Shown here: piece after piece, positions 13,697 to 20,332 of the stretch
How positions within the stretch are numbered: the first letter of the stretch is position 1
How the letters are laid out: each line of letters opens with the position of its first letter
Origin: a virus
IMG/VR virus record: IMGVR_UViG_3300003177_000021
Span: 1 to 20,360 of that record
Length of the DNA stretch: 20,360 bases
Strand: one strand, 5' to 3'
Notes under the pieces: model-generated
Database searches by the model: none
Seen by the model: the letters and a program-made list of their open reading frames with translations, nothing else
What the model was told of the DNA's origin: nothing
Translations under genes and position numbers: made by a program

Positions 13697-14323
13697 TTAA
13701 TCTCCTTTTACAGTAATTGTTAATTGACCCAATATTTGTAATACTTCATTTACATAACGTTTATTACCACCACAATAGGTTAAAAGTGCTTTTGTTATAT
13801 TGCCATTTGATAATTGTATTATATCATTTAATATATAATTACCTGCTTTAACATTTGTTGTCATATCAAATAAATCTCTTGGAGTTTGTATTATACCTGC
13901 TTGTTTTAATTGTTTTATATGTTCATCAGTCAACAACACTTGAGTTAAACCAATAGCAAATATTTTCTTGCCTCTATATCTAACAGGTGCTGAAACAGCA
14001 GTTGGGTTGAATGAACTTTCCCTATATATTATAGCAGTTAACAAAAGTGGATGGCTATATTTTATTAATATATGAGCAAGATAGTTAGCTTGTTTCTTTG
14101 ACAACCTAAATGAATTTTTATAAATCCATCCAGCTAATTTGTTAACATCAATTTTTGTTGAACAAACATTTTTTGTAATTGTTTTTACTTTAGTTTTGAT
14201 AATTGTTTTAGTAATTACTTTGGGTTTATATGTAGGTTTTTTATGATGAGCTAAAATATTGAATAACAAAACACCAAGAAACATACCAACAACATAAGCA
14301 ACTACAAAATAAACTTTCTTCAT
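13697..14323 (-). CDS. Membrane-anchored lytic transglycosylase (SLT-like)
   Basis: Cleaves the peptidoglycan glycan chain. The 208-residue protein has an N-terminal transmembrane segment (about residues 4-24, YFVVAYVVGMFLGVLLFNIL), a lysine/threonine-rich stalk (residues 28-52), then a catalytic domain: YRESSFNPTAVS with the expected acid Glu102, an AIGLTQV motif (GxxQ) at about 123-129, DMTTNVKAGNYIL and a CGGN-x-x-Y end typical of goose-lysozyme-like SLT domains. The anchor could act as a signal-arrest-release segment for an endolysin, or hold the enzyme as a virion or exit protein. ATG 14321-14323 follows GGAGG (14330-14334). It has its own strong promoter and lies in the non-structural half, which favours a lysis role over a tail role, but that is inference. 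Confidence 0.82.
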   Translation of the reverse strand: MKKVYFVVAYVVGMFLGVLLFNILAHHKKPTYKPKVITKTIIKTKVKTITKNVCSTKIDVNKLAGWIYKNSFRLSKKQANYLAHILIKYSHPLLLTAIIYRESSFNPTAVSAPVRYRGKKIFAIGLTQVLLTDEHIKQLKQAGIIQTPRDLFDMTTNVKAGNYILNDIIQLSNGNITKALLTYCGGNKRYVNEVLQILGQLTITVKGD

Positions 14324-14356
14324 AAATTACCTCCACAAAATCAAATTTTCAAATCA

Positions 14357-14385
14357 ATTATAACCTAAATTTACCTAAAAGTCAA
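14357..14385 (-). promoter_or_regulatory. Sigma-70-like promoter for the transglycosylase gene
   Basis: Minus-strand TTGACT (14380-14385) and TATAAT (14357-14362) with a 17-base spacer, and GG just before the -10 (GGTTATAAT). Among the best promoter matches in the window. Confidence 0.85.
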
Positions 14386-14394
14386 GCTAAATTT

Positions 14395-14847
14395 TTAGTA
14401 ATGAGCAAAAATTATTACTTTATCATTACTTACACCTGTACCTGTAGCCTCAACACCTGTTGTTTTTTCTCCATCTTTAAATTCAAATGTTGTAACTTGC
14501 CAACCATGCTTTTCAAAATAGACATCTTCTACCCTTTCTATATAAACAGGGTAATCATCATCATAATTATTCAAATATGATTTTAATTGACCTACTGTTA
14601 AACCAAAATATTTTGGTTTAAAATATACAACAGGTTTTAAAATAGGTTTGAATTCAACATCTAAACCCATAAGTTTCAAAATTGAATTTTGTTTGTAATC
14701 AAATACTGTAAAAGGATTAATTAATTCATCTTTTAGTTTATTATAATCTGTTTTACTAATAATCAATTTATTTGGCGTTTTGTTAGTTTCATTTTTGTAT
14801 ATTTCAATAGCTTGTAAAATATAAGATATCAATTCTTTACCTGTCAT
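14395..14847 (-). CDS. Hypothetical 150-residue protein
   Basis: Not confidently recognised. The segment LTVGQLKSYLNNYDDDYPVY matches a theme common in phage hypothetical proteins (a leucine-rich helix followed by a DDD-P-V strand). The N-terminal part (TPNKLIISKTDYNKL… then a MGLDVEF strand) recalls phage proteins of unknown role in which a helix is followed by a conserved strand. ATG 14845-14847 follows AAGGAGG (14855-14861) and overlaps the upstream stop by one base (TGATG). It is the last gene before the transglycosylase promoter and probably ends the long operon that begins near 18941. Confidence 0.75.
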   Translation of the reverse strand: MTGKELISYILQAIEIYKNETNKTPNKLIISKTDYNKLKDELINPFTVFDYKQNSILKLMGLDVEFKPILKPVVYFKPKYFGLTVGQLKSYLNNYDDDYPVYIERVEDVYFEKHGWQVTTFEFKDGEKTTGVEATGTGVSNDKVIIFAHY

Positions 14848-15191
14848 CAAATAACCTCCTTCAAAGTGTAAACTTTATAACCAAAAAATACTTTTTTCAA
14901 AGTTGCTTCATCATATTGACACCATTCAACTTCTTCAGGTTCAAATTCAGCATATTCACTTTTTGGCCATAATATCATTTGTATTAAATTACCAAATACC
15001 CTAAAATTACCATATGTATCGTGTTCAAATATATATGGTTGTTTAATTAAATCTCCAGTATTGTCAATAATAACATAACCTTGTTTGAGCAATTTATTAA
15101 TACGCAAAGCTAACCTAATTAATGTATTTAGGTTTTTCAAACAATGTTTATTTAAAAATTGTTGTTCATAAGCTAACCTGAACTTATCCAT
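14847..15191 (-). CDS. Hypothetical 114-residue protein
   Basis: Not recognised. A basic N-terminal half (helical, rich in L, N and K) is followed by a beta-like middle (GYVIIDNTGDLIKQPYIF) and an acidic YAEFEPEEVEW region. ATG 15189-15191 follows GGGGTGA, a weaker ribosome binding site than most here; the upstream stop is 12 bases away. It overlaps the next gene's ATG by one base, suggesting coupled translation. Confidence 0.72.
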   Translation of the reverse strand: MDKFRLAYEQQFLNKHCLKNLNTLIRLALRINKLLKQGYVIIDNTGDLIKQPYIFEHDTYGNFRVFGNLIQMILWPKSEYAEFEPEEVEWCQYDEATLKKVFFGYKVYTLKEVI

Positions 15192-15203
15192 ATTTCACCC
15201 CAT

Positions 15204-15620
15204 TTACAACCAAAATGAAAAGAAATTATTTTTGAATATTTCAATGAACTTTTGTTTGTCCCTTTCAAATAATTCACGTTCCTTTTTGAAAAATTCAATA
15301 TGTTTATTTTCAGGTAATTGCCTCAAATTACCACAAACCTTCTCTAATATGTTACAATATAACCAATCAATGTTTTCTAACCTTCTTGTTACTTTGATTA
15401 ATTGTTGTAATGTTTTAATAGTGTTTTTATCACAATGACCATATTGTTGAAAGGTTTTTAAATGAATTTGTAAACCACGCCTGAATAAACTCAAACTGGT
15501 TAGGCTATCATCATCAATAAAATTAGCTAATTCTTTCCTGAAACGCCAAGCATTTCTTATAAACCCAGTTAATTTGTAATATTTGTCACTTATAGCATAT
15601 TTTAAACCATAAAAGTTCAT
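15204..15620 (-). CDS. Hypothetical 138-residue protein
   Basis: Not recognised. A basic helical protein with long charged helices (FIRNAWRFRKELANF, then IKTLQQLIKVTRRLENI, then FFKKERELFERDKQKF). No transmembrane segment and no cysteine cluster. It starts after a strong AAAGGAGG site and lies in the unknown part of the replication operon between the RegA side and the transglycosylase. The charge pattern would allow nucleic-acid or protein contacts, but nothing more specific can be said. Confidence 0.75.
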   Translation of the reverse strand: MNFYGLKYAISDKYYKLTGFIRNAWRFRKELANFIDDDSLTSLSLFRRGLQIHLKTFQQYGHCDKNTIKTLQQLIKVTRRLENIDWLYCNILEKVCGNLRQLPENKHIEFFKKERELFERDKQKFIEIFKNNFFSFWL

Positions 15621-15641
15621 ATTAACCTCCTTTTACAAATT

Positions 15642-16034
15642 TTAGTTAAAAATAAAATCTTCTTTCTCATAACTTAACATATCACCAATTACAACTAATG
15701 TTGTTACTATTATAAAATCTTCCGTGTAATTAGTTAATAATTCATCAACATTTAAACCAGCCCATTCTTCAAGTATCAAAAAATCAATAGCAAAATCTTC
15801 ATTATTATTACTTAAATATAAATTCACATAATTGCCATTTTCACTATTAATAGGTTCAAATAACAATTTCATTTCAGTTTGAACACCATCAATATCAATG
15901 AGTATAGGTTCACAAAATTTTATTTCATCATAAATATTTGAATAATATAAGTCATCAGCCATTGGGTAAAGTGATTTAAATGTATAAAAAATATCATCAA
16001 AATCATACTTTTCATATAATTGTTTTAAATTCAT
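15642..16034 (-). CDS. Hypothetical protein, DUF6557-like pattern
   Basis: A 130-residue acidic protein. Its layout (L-x-x-LYEKYDFDDIFYTFKSLYP at the start, an alternating acidic middle, LEEWAGLNVDEL and a final VVIGDMLSYEKEDF) recalls the small bacterial/phage family I know as DUF6557, whose members share the EEW-x-G segment; the identification is from memory. No function is known to me. It starts at ATG 16032-16034, overlapping the RegA stop (ATGA), so its translation is probably coupled to RegA. Confidence 0.7.
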   Translation of the reverse strand: MNLKQLYEKYDFDDIFYTFKSLYPMADDLYYSNIYDEIKFCEPILIDIDGVQTEMKLLFEPINSENGNYVNLYLSNNNEDFAIDFLILEEWAGLNVDELLTNYTEDFIIVTTLVVIGDMLSYEKEDFIFN

Positions 16035-16435
16035 TTACGTTTGCCTATTGAATATTTATGTATTATTGTATAATCTTTTTTGTCTTTGTATAAAACTAAC
16101 AATAATGGTACACTTTTTAAATCTTCTTCATCATACTTTTTAGGTTCAAACCTTTTAACTAACCCCCATTTCTCTAAATAATCAACAATTTTATGTAAAC
16201 GCTTTTCATCTTCCTCATTAAAGTTAGTTTGTTTGCCATCTAATTCAAGCAAGTTTTTGAAATGACAAATGTAATAATTACCTTTTTTCTTTAATATATA
16301 TGCACTTGGACTAATGAGTTTCTTCTTTTTGCTTCCAACACCCATTCTTTCAAGAGTTTCTTTTACTATAAGAAATGGTTTTTTCAATTCAACTAATACA
16401 CCAGGATGCTCATGAATATCTTGCTTTGTTGCCAT
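16031..16435 (-). CDS. regA: RegA translational repressor
   Basis: Binds around the start codon of selected early mRNAs and blocks ribosome loading, shutting early synthesis when levels are high. The 134-residue protein matches T4 RegA (122 residues) along its length: LKKPFLIVKETLERMGV, then an ILKKKGNYYICHFKN strand and helix, ELDGKQTNFNEEDEKR, YLEKWGLV, and the end HKYSIGKRK. About ten extra residues precede the conserved start. ATG 16433-16435 follows GGGAGGG (16440-16446). The gene sits after gp44 and gp62 homologs, as in T4. A stem-loop lies just before its ribosome binding site and could take part in autoregulation. Confidence 0.93.
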   Translation of the reverse strand: MATKQDIHEHPGVLVELKKPFLIVKETLERMGVGSKKKKLISPSAYILKKKGNYYICHFKNLLELDGKQTNFNEEDEKRLHKIVDYLEKWGLVKRFEPKKYDEEDLKSVPLLLVLYKDKKDYTIIHKYSIGKRK

Positions 16436-16453
16436 AATACCCTCCCAGCATTC

Positions 16454-16471
16454 AGCCTTTTTATTAAGGCT
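16454..16471 (-). promoter_or_regulatory. Stem-loop before the regA ribosome binding site
   Basis: Complementary six-base arms (16454-16459 and 16466-16471; AGCCTT / AAGGCT) enclose a six-base loop. On the minus strand the hairpin contains the gp62-like stop codon and lies about eight bases before the GGGAGGG site. It could affect coupling or RegA autoregulation; it has no T tail, so it is not a terminator. Confidence 0.45.
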
Positions 16472-16838
16472 TCATAGTATTTAATATTTGTTCAAGCTTA
16501 TTTACTTGTGAATTTGAAAGCACTTCAAGATATTGTAATGCTTCATTTTCATCGCATTTATAGTATTGTTGTATTATATTCAATTTACTTGGGTCATTTT
16601 TATAATATTTGAAAAATCTTTTGCGTTTTGGTATCATATGTAAATAAAATAAATATTTAGTTTGTTTTGACAAACTTTGAGCTTTACTAATAAGATAACT
16701 ATAAAATAAGCATTCTCTATCCATTGATAAATATCGGTTTATCATAAAATCATTGTAGTTTTTCATATCAGCTTCATTGTTTATAACATCAAATTGCTTT
16801 TGCCATGATATATTATTTAAATGGTCAAATAAGTTCAT
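16464..16838 (-). CDS. Clamp-loader small subunit candidate (T4 gp62 / DUF6433-like)
   Basis: Partner of the gp44-like ATPase in opening the sliding clamp. The 124-residue protein has the layout of the short gp62-type (DUF6433-like) proteins found in distant T4 relatives: FMINRYLSM near residue 30, a helical middle, KYLFYLHMIPKRKRFFKYYK (compare NYLMAAVPRGKRYGKW in T4 gp62), and QQYYKCDENEALQYLEVL at the end. It lies between gp44 and RegA, as gene 62 does in T4. It is shorter than T4 gp62 (187 residues). ATG 16836-16838 is preferred because AAGGG (16847-16851) precedes it; GTG or TTG codons just upstream are alternatives. Confidence 0.75.
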   Translation of the reverse strand: MNLFDHLNNISWQKQFDVINNEADMKNYNDFMINRYLSMDRECLFYSYLISKAQSLSKQTKYLFYLHMIPKRKRFFKYYKNDPSKLNIIQQYYKCDENEALQYLEVLSNSQVNKLEQILNTMKP

Positions 16839-16840
16839 TT

Positions 16841-17074
16841 TCAACACCCTTCACTTGTTTTTGTAAAATCACCTTTTATTAATCTAATTACTAACATAAT
16901 ACCTATAAACCCATTCATGAACAAAAATACTTTATCATGTATTAAATAATAATGAATGAATAACAATATTGTAGCTATCAAATCAAGTGGCACAAATAAA
17001 TATGTATATTTAGTATTGAATATCAAAAATGCTAACATTAATATTACTAAACCACTATAACCTATAATAACCAT
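16841..17074 (-). CDS. Small membrane protein with three hydrophobic segments
   Basis: A 77-residue protein with hydrophobic segments at about residues 3-19 (IIGYSGLVILMLAFLIF), 24-44 and 50-65 (FLFMNGFIGIMLVIRLI), a short hydrophilic start and a charged end. The aromatic/glycine spacing recalls small bacterial CBU_0592- or SemiSWEET-like membrane proteins, but I cannot confirm the family. ATG 17072-17074 follows AAGGAGA (17081-17087). It lies between the two clamp-loader genes and overlaps the region before the gp62-like start, so a membrane protein has been inserted into an otherwise conserved T4 replication operon. Confidence 0.72.
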   Translation of the reverse strand: MVIIGYSGLVILMLAFLIFNTKYTYLFVPLDLIATILLFIHYYLIHDKVFLFMNGFIGIMLVIRLIKGDFTKTSEGC

Positions 17075-17085
17075 TTAAATTCTCC

Positions 17086-18498
17086 TTAAAATAAACCTTT
17101 TTCATCAACAGTCATTAACTCCATTAAAAATGCTTTTATATTGATAGTTTGATCAGCTACAAAATAACTTTCATAAGCGTATTTGTTTATTAATATAATT
17201 AACCAGCCTAAATAATCTTTTTTCATACCTTGCTTTATTAGTTCAGGTATTTGCTTTTCAAACCAGCTATAAAAATTACCAGCATCCATATTTAATGCAG
17301 CAACATATTTACATAATTTTGAATAATTCTTTGATTTAATTACATCAATTAAATTGATTAATTGAGTTTCTTCTTGAAACATCAAATTGCGTTTATTTAA
17401 CATATCATTATCAGCTAACTTTTGAGTTTCAATTAGTATTTTTCTCATATCAGGGAAGTATTTTTGTATGAGTTTTTTAAGATTTTCTTTGGTATATTTT
17501 ACTTGTTCTTGTTCACAAATTGTAATCAAGCGTTTCAATAGTTGTTTTTTCATTGACAAAATTTCTTGTTTGTCAGTGAATATAAAATCAATTATTTCAA
17601 CCCTTGATTTCAGTGGTTCAATTATACGTTCTTTATGATTAGTTAAAAATATAAATGAACACACTTTAGAATGTGTTTCCAATACAGTTTTGAGGCTATC
17701 CTGTGCGTTAGGTGATAAACGGTCGCAATTGTGTGTTATTATACCATTTTTAGTTATAAAAGTATGATTTTTGTAAACAGTAAGGTTTCTTACTTTTTTC
17801 TTGCCAATAGGCTTTATTGATTTGATTTCAAATTCTTCAATTTTTTCAATATTAGTTTGTGATGAAACAATTATTTCACCTTCTTTTAAACCATCTCTAA
17901 TACTTTTTTCTACAATTGTACTATCTTTTTGCCTAACAAGGAATGGGTGTTCTTCTGTTACTTGAATTGTTCTACCATCTTCTAATTCAATTTCATACAC
18001 ATAATCTTCTTTATCAGATATTATTTCACCTTTGTCAATTTCTATTTGTTCAGTATTCATATTGAAAGAAACAATTTCATAAACTTTACCTAATTCAAAA
18101 TCTTTCAAAGCTAATGGTTTTATACCTTCAGGCGTATTTACCAAAACTTCTTCATCTTCTGCTAAACATTCATCCATAATTACAATTTTCTTTGTATTAT
18201 CAAATGATTTTGTTGAAGCAAATTGTATCACTTCTTGCCTAACAACATCAATTGAAGTATTCAATGAACCATTTATATATAACGTTTTAGCTTCAAATTC
18301 TTTTGCTAATACATAAGCACTACTTGTTTTACCTATACCTGCTTGGCCATTGAATAACAAATTTGGTATTTGTTGACGTTCAACAATTTGTTTTAACCTT
18401 TGTTTTAAGTTATTAGGTAAAATCAATTCATCAATTGTTGTTGGTCTGTATTTCAATGCCCAAATATAATTGTTACCTTCTAATTGCTGTATGCTCAT
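17086..18498 (-). CDS. Clamp-loader ATPase (T4 gp44-like) with an intein
   Basis: AAA+ ATPase that loads the sliding clamp on primed DNA. The precursor has 470 residues; removing a 147-residue intein (residues 111-257) leaves 323, close to T4 gp44 (319). Motifs are an N-terminal WALKYRP, Walker A GQAGIGKT (51-58), Walker B IVIMDECD (restored only by splicing at DE|CD), sensor-1 FIFLTNH and the arginine-finger LKSRVEIIDF. ATG 18496-18498 follows GGAGG (18504-18508). It begins the conserved block gp44–gp62–regA, interrupted by one small membrane gene. The DNA polymerase and clamp genes are not in the window. Confidence 0.93.
   Translation of the reverse strand: MSIQQLEGNNYIWALKYRPTTIDELILPNNLKQRLKQIVERQQIPNLLFNGQAGIGKTSSAYVLAKEFEAKTLYINGSLNTSIDVVRQEVIQFASTKSFDNTKKIVIMDECLAEDEEVLVNTPEGIKPLALKDFELGKVYEIVSFNMNTEQIEIDKGEIISDKEDYVYEIELEDGRTIQVTEEHPFLVRQKDSTIVEKSIRDGLKEGEIIVSSQTNIEKIEEFEIKSIKPIGKKKVRNLTVYKNHTFITKNGIITHNCDRLSPNAQDSLKTVLETHSKVCSFIFLTNHKERIIEPLKSRVEIIDFIFTDKQEILSMKKQLLKRLITICEQEQVKYTKENLKKLIQKYFPDMRKILIETQKLADNDMLNKRNLMFQEETQLINLIDVIKSKNYSKLCKYVAALNMDAGNFYSWFEKQIPELIKQGMKKDYLGWLIILINKYAYESYFVADQTINIKAFLMELMTVDEKGLF
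17728..18168 (-). other. Mini-intein in the clamp-loader Walker B motif (147 residues)
   Basis: The insert starts CLAEDEEVLV, has block B VTEEHPF, block F VRNLTVYKNHTFIT, and ends NGIITHN with the standard His-Asn before extein Cys. It lies at DE|CD, so the ATPase is inactive until splicing. No endonuclease domain is present. Confidence 0.93.
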
Positions 18499-18507
18499 TA
18501 TGACCTC

Positions 18508-18726
18508 CTACTTTAAAACAAATAATTTAATAAAAACTAACAATAACCACATGCCTAATAATATTACTTGAATTGTAACATGAAAGTAAAATAAATAACC
18601 TATCAAATATAGCAAACTATAAGATATACCAAATGAAATGATAAAAATTAAAAAACATAATAATGCAAACGAAATGAATGTTAAAATAATTAACTTTAAA
18701 TCATATTTATCCAACAATTTTCTCAT
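18508..18726 (-). CDS. Small membrane protein, second copy of a tandem pair
   Basis: A 72-residue protein with two hydrophobic segments (about residues 13-42 and 50-70), a basic start MRKLLDKYDLKL and a YFHVTIQ motif between the segments. It is closely similar to the upstream neighbour, including MRKL-x-x-KYDLKL, LLYL-x-GYL and FHVTIQ. Its ATG (18724-18726) overlaps the upstream stop (ATGA) and lacks a good ribosome binding site, so translation is coupled. Function is unknown; small paired membrane proteins can serve lysis, superinfection exclusion or transport. Confidence 0.72.
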   Translation of the reverse strand: MRKLLDKYDLKLIILTFISFALLCFLIFIISFGISYSLLYLIGYLFYFHVTIQVILLGMWLLLVFIKLFVLK

Positions 18727-18941
18727 GACAATCTTTCATTAAATAAAAATGTTCTAATTAAAGCTATTAATATCCAAATACCAAATGCCATTTGAATTGT
18801 AACATGAAAATGTAATAAATAACCAGCTAAATATAATAAACCATAAAATATACCAAATGAAATGGAAAAATAAAATAACAAAATTAAAATAAAACTCAAA
18901 AAGGTAAGTTTTAAATCATATTTTTCAAACAATTTTCTCAC
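18723..18941 (-). CDS. Small membrane protein, first copy of a tandem pair
   Basis: A 72-residue protein with the same layout as its downstream neighbour: start MRKLFEKYDLKL, hydrophobic segments at about residues 14-40 and 48-66, LAGYLLHFHVTIQ between them, and a charged end (FNERLS). It has a GTG start (18939-18941) behind AGGAGG (18947-18952). It is the first gene of the unit driven by the promoter at 18963-18991, ahead of gp44. Function is unknown. Confidence 0.72.
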   Translation of the reverse strand: MRKLFEKYDLKLTFLSFILILLFYFSISFGIFYGLLYLAGYLLHFHVTIQMAFGIWILIALIRTFLFNERLS

Positions 18942-18962
18942 AATAACCTCCTGTTTAATTTA

Positions 18963-18991
18963 ATTATAACATATTTTTACCTAAAAGTCAA
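18963..18991 (-). promoter_or_regulatory. Sigma-70-like promoter for the membrane-pair / clamp-loader operon
   Basis: Minus-strand TTGACT (18986-18991) and TATAAT (18963-18968) with a 17-base spacer, in the 117-base gap before the membrane genes. The sequence TTGACTTTTAGGTAAA is shared with the transglycosylase promoter. No terminator or other promoter is visible down to 14395, so one long transcript is likely. Confidence 0.85.
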
Positions 18992-19058
18992 TACTAAAAA
19001 TTCAATAATTAAATAAATTACTTCTTGTTAATTACAAATTTTATTCATAAATTTTGAT

Positions 19059-19547
19059 TTAATTAGTATCATTTTCTAATTTTTCACATTCTTCTTCCTC
19101 TTCTTCAACAACCCTATCATATTCACCATATTCAATATCTTCGCCTTCATATTTATCAAATACTTCATCAACTATTTCACTACTTTTTGTTTCTTCGTAT
19201 TCTTCTTGAAGTTCCTCAATTAAAGTCAACATATTTATAATTAAACTAAACAAAGCAGTTTCATATGCTTTGTATTCTTTCAATTCATCTTCATCATAAA
19301 AATTTGTTGATAATACATAAAAATATTGTGTAAAAATATAATTTACATCTAATAGTTTATCCCTAAAAGCTTCCGTATCAATTTTTGTTATATCAGATTC
19401 AGATATATCTATTTGATGCATAATATCATTAAATAACTCTTTGTAACATGTATATATCATTTTATGAAAAACAGTACTTGATGATTTTGTTTCTAAAGCT
19501 TCTTTCATATTAAACCAACAATTTAAATGAATATTTAATTTATTCAT
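19059..19547 (-). CDS. Hypothetical 162-residue protein with an acidic tail
   Basis: Not recognised. A mixed helical protein (IYTCYKELFNDIMHQIDI…, LFSLIINMLTLIEEL) ending in a long run rich in Glu, Asp and Tyr (EYDRVVEEEEEECEK). Such acidic tails occur in DNA-mimic and interaction proteins as well as in gp32-type partners, but no specific match is visible. ATG 19545-19547 follows AAAGGAGG. It forms a two-gene unit with the gene upstream, 13 bases away. Confidence 0.75.
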   Translation of the reverse strand: MNKLNIHLNCWFNMKEALETKSSSTVFHKMIYTCYKELFNDIMHQIDISESDITKIDTEAFRDKLLDVNYIFTQYFYVLSTNFYDEDELKEYKAYETALFSLIINMLTLIEELQEEYEETKSSEIVDEVFDKYEGEDIEYGEYDRVVEEEEEECEKLENDTN

Positions 19548-19559
19548 TATTACCTCCTT

Positions 19560-20270
19560 TTATAATTCATTAAAAATAAATTCATTTATTGCCTCTACAA
19601 TTTTAGTTAACTTTTTATAAACATGTTTAAAATTAAATATTTCTTTTTCGTATAAGCTAAAAGGTTCATCAAACAAAATTCTTATGTCAAAATCAGTTAA
19701 ACTAACCCTAATTTGAACTTCATCAAAAAACTTATCATATATCGCATATTCATTACCAATATAACTTAATTGTGGTTTAAAATATTTATCTTCATATTGT
19801 TCAACAATATTATCAATTGCTTGTATTAACTTTTGAACTGGTAAATCAAAATCAAGTATTGTCAAATCTAATTCTTCATCACTATACCATTCATTTTCTA
19901 CAATATCATAAATATACCAAATGCCATTTTCAAAAATATATAGCCATTCAGCATTAACCTGATCAGAATATTTTTTCAAATCATAAAATGTTTCAAATGT
20001 TTTTGGTGCTACTAATTCATATATTTCATTTCTATCTCTATGAAAAAATATACTTGTTTTGTAATCATATTTAGCGTTATTTTGTTTTTCAATATTCTCA
20101 GCAATAAATAAAGCATCTCCTTGATTGATTAATTTTTCAACTTTCTCTTTTGTGTTATAATATTCATTTAAAATAGGTGCTAACCTTTCAGGGTAATTAT
20201 CCCATTGACTATAAATAGCTTTGAATTTGTTGGCTTCCTTTAAAACAATTACAGCCTCTTTGATATTCAT
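19560..20270 (-). CDS. Hypothetical 236-residue protein
   Basis: Not recognised. ATG 20268-20270 follows AAGGAGG (20276-20282); the frame is open slightly further upstream without a better site. The protein is acidic, with W and Y scattered through the middle (WLYIFENGIWYIYDIVENEW), a beta-rich region around IRVSLTDFDIRILFDE, and helical ends. No membrane segment and no metal-binding or catalytic motif were seen. It is the first gene of a two-gene unit with a strong promoter at the right edge of the window. Confidence 0.75.
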   Translation of the reverse strand: MNIKEAVIVLKEANKFKAIYSQWDNYPERLAPILNEYYNTKEKVEKLINQGDALFIAENIEKQNNAKYDYKTSIFFHRDRNEIYELVAPKTFETFYDLKKYSDQVNAEWLYIFENGIWYIYDIVENEWYSDEELDLTILDFDLPVQKLIQAIDNIVEQYEDKYFKPQLSYIGNEYAIYDKFFDEVQIRVSLTDFDIRILFDEPFSLYEKEIFNFKHVYKKLTKIVEAINEFIFNEL

Positions 20271-20304
20271 AATAACCTCCTTCAAATTTAATCTTTCAAT
20301 ATTA

Positions 20305-20332
20305 ATTATAACCCATTTTTAGAAAAAGTCAA
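20305..20332 (-). promoter_or_regulatory. Sigma-70-like promoter at the right edge
   Basis: Minus-strand TTGACT (20327-20332) and TATAAT (20305-20310) with a 16-base spacer and GG before the -10 (GGTTATAAT). It drives the gene at 20270 and probably the one after it. Confidence 0.82.

Noticed and set aside
15626-15649. A seventh TTAACT promoter before the gene at 15620
   Set aside because: There is no -10 box at 16-18 bases; the site lies over the ribosome binding site.
19000-19058. AT-only hairpin after the 162-residue gene as a terminator
   Set aside because: The stem is weak, has no GC pairs and no clear T run on the minus strand.
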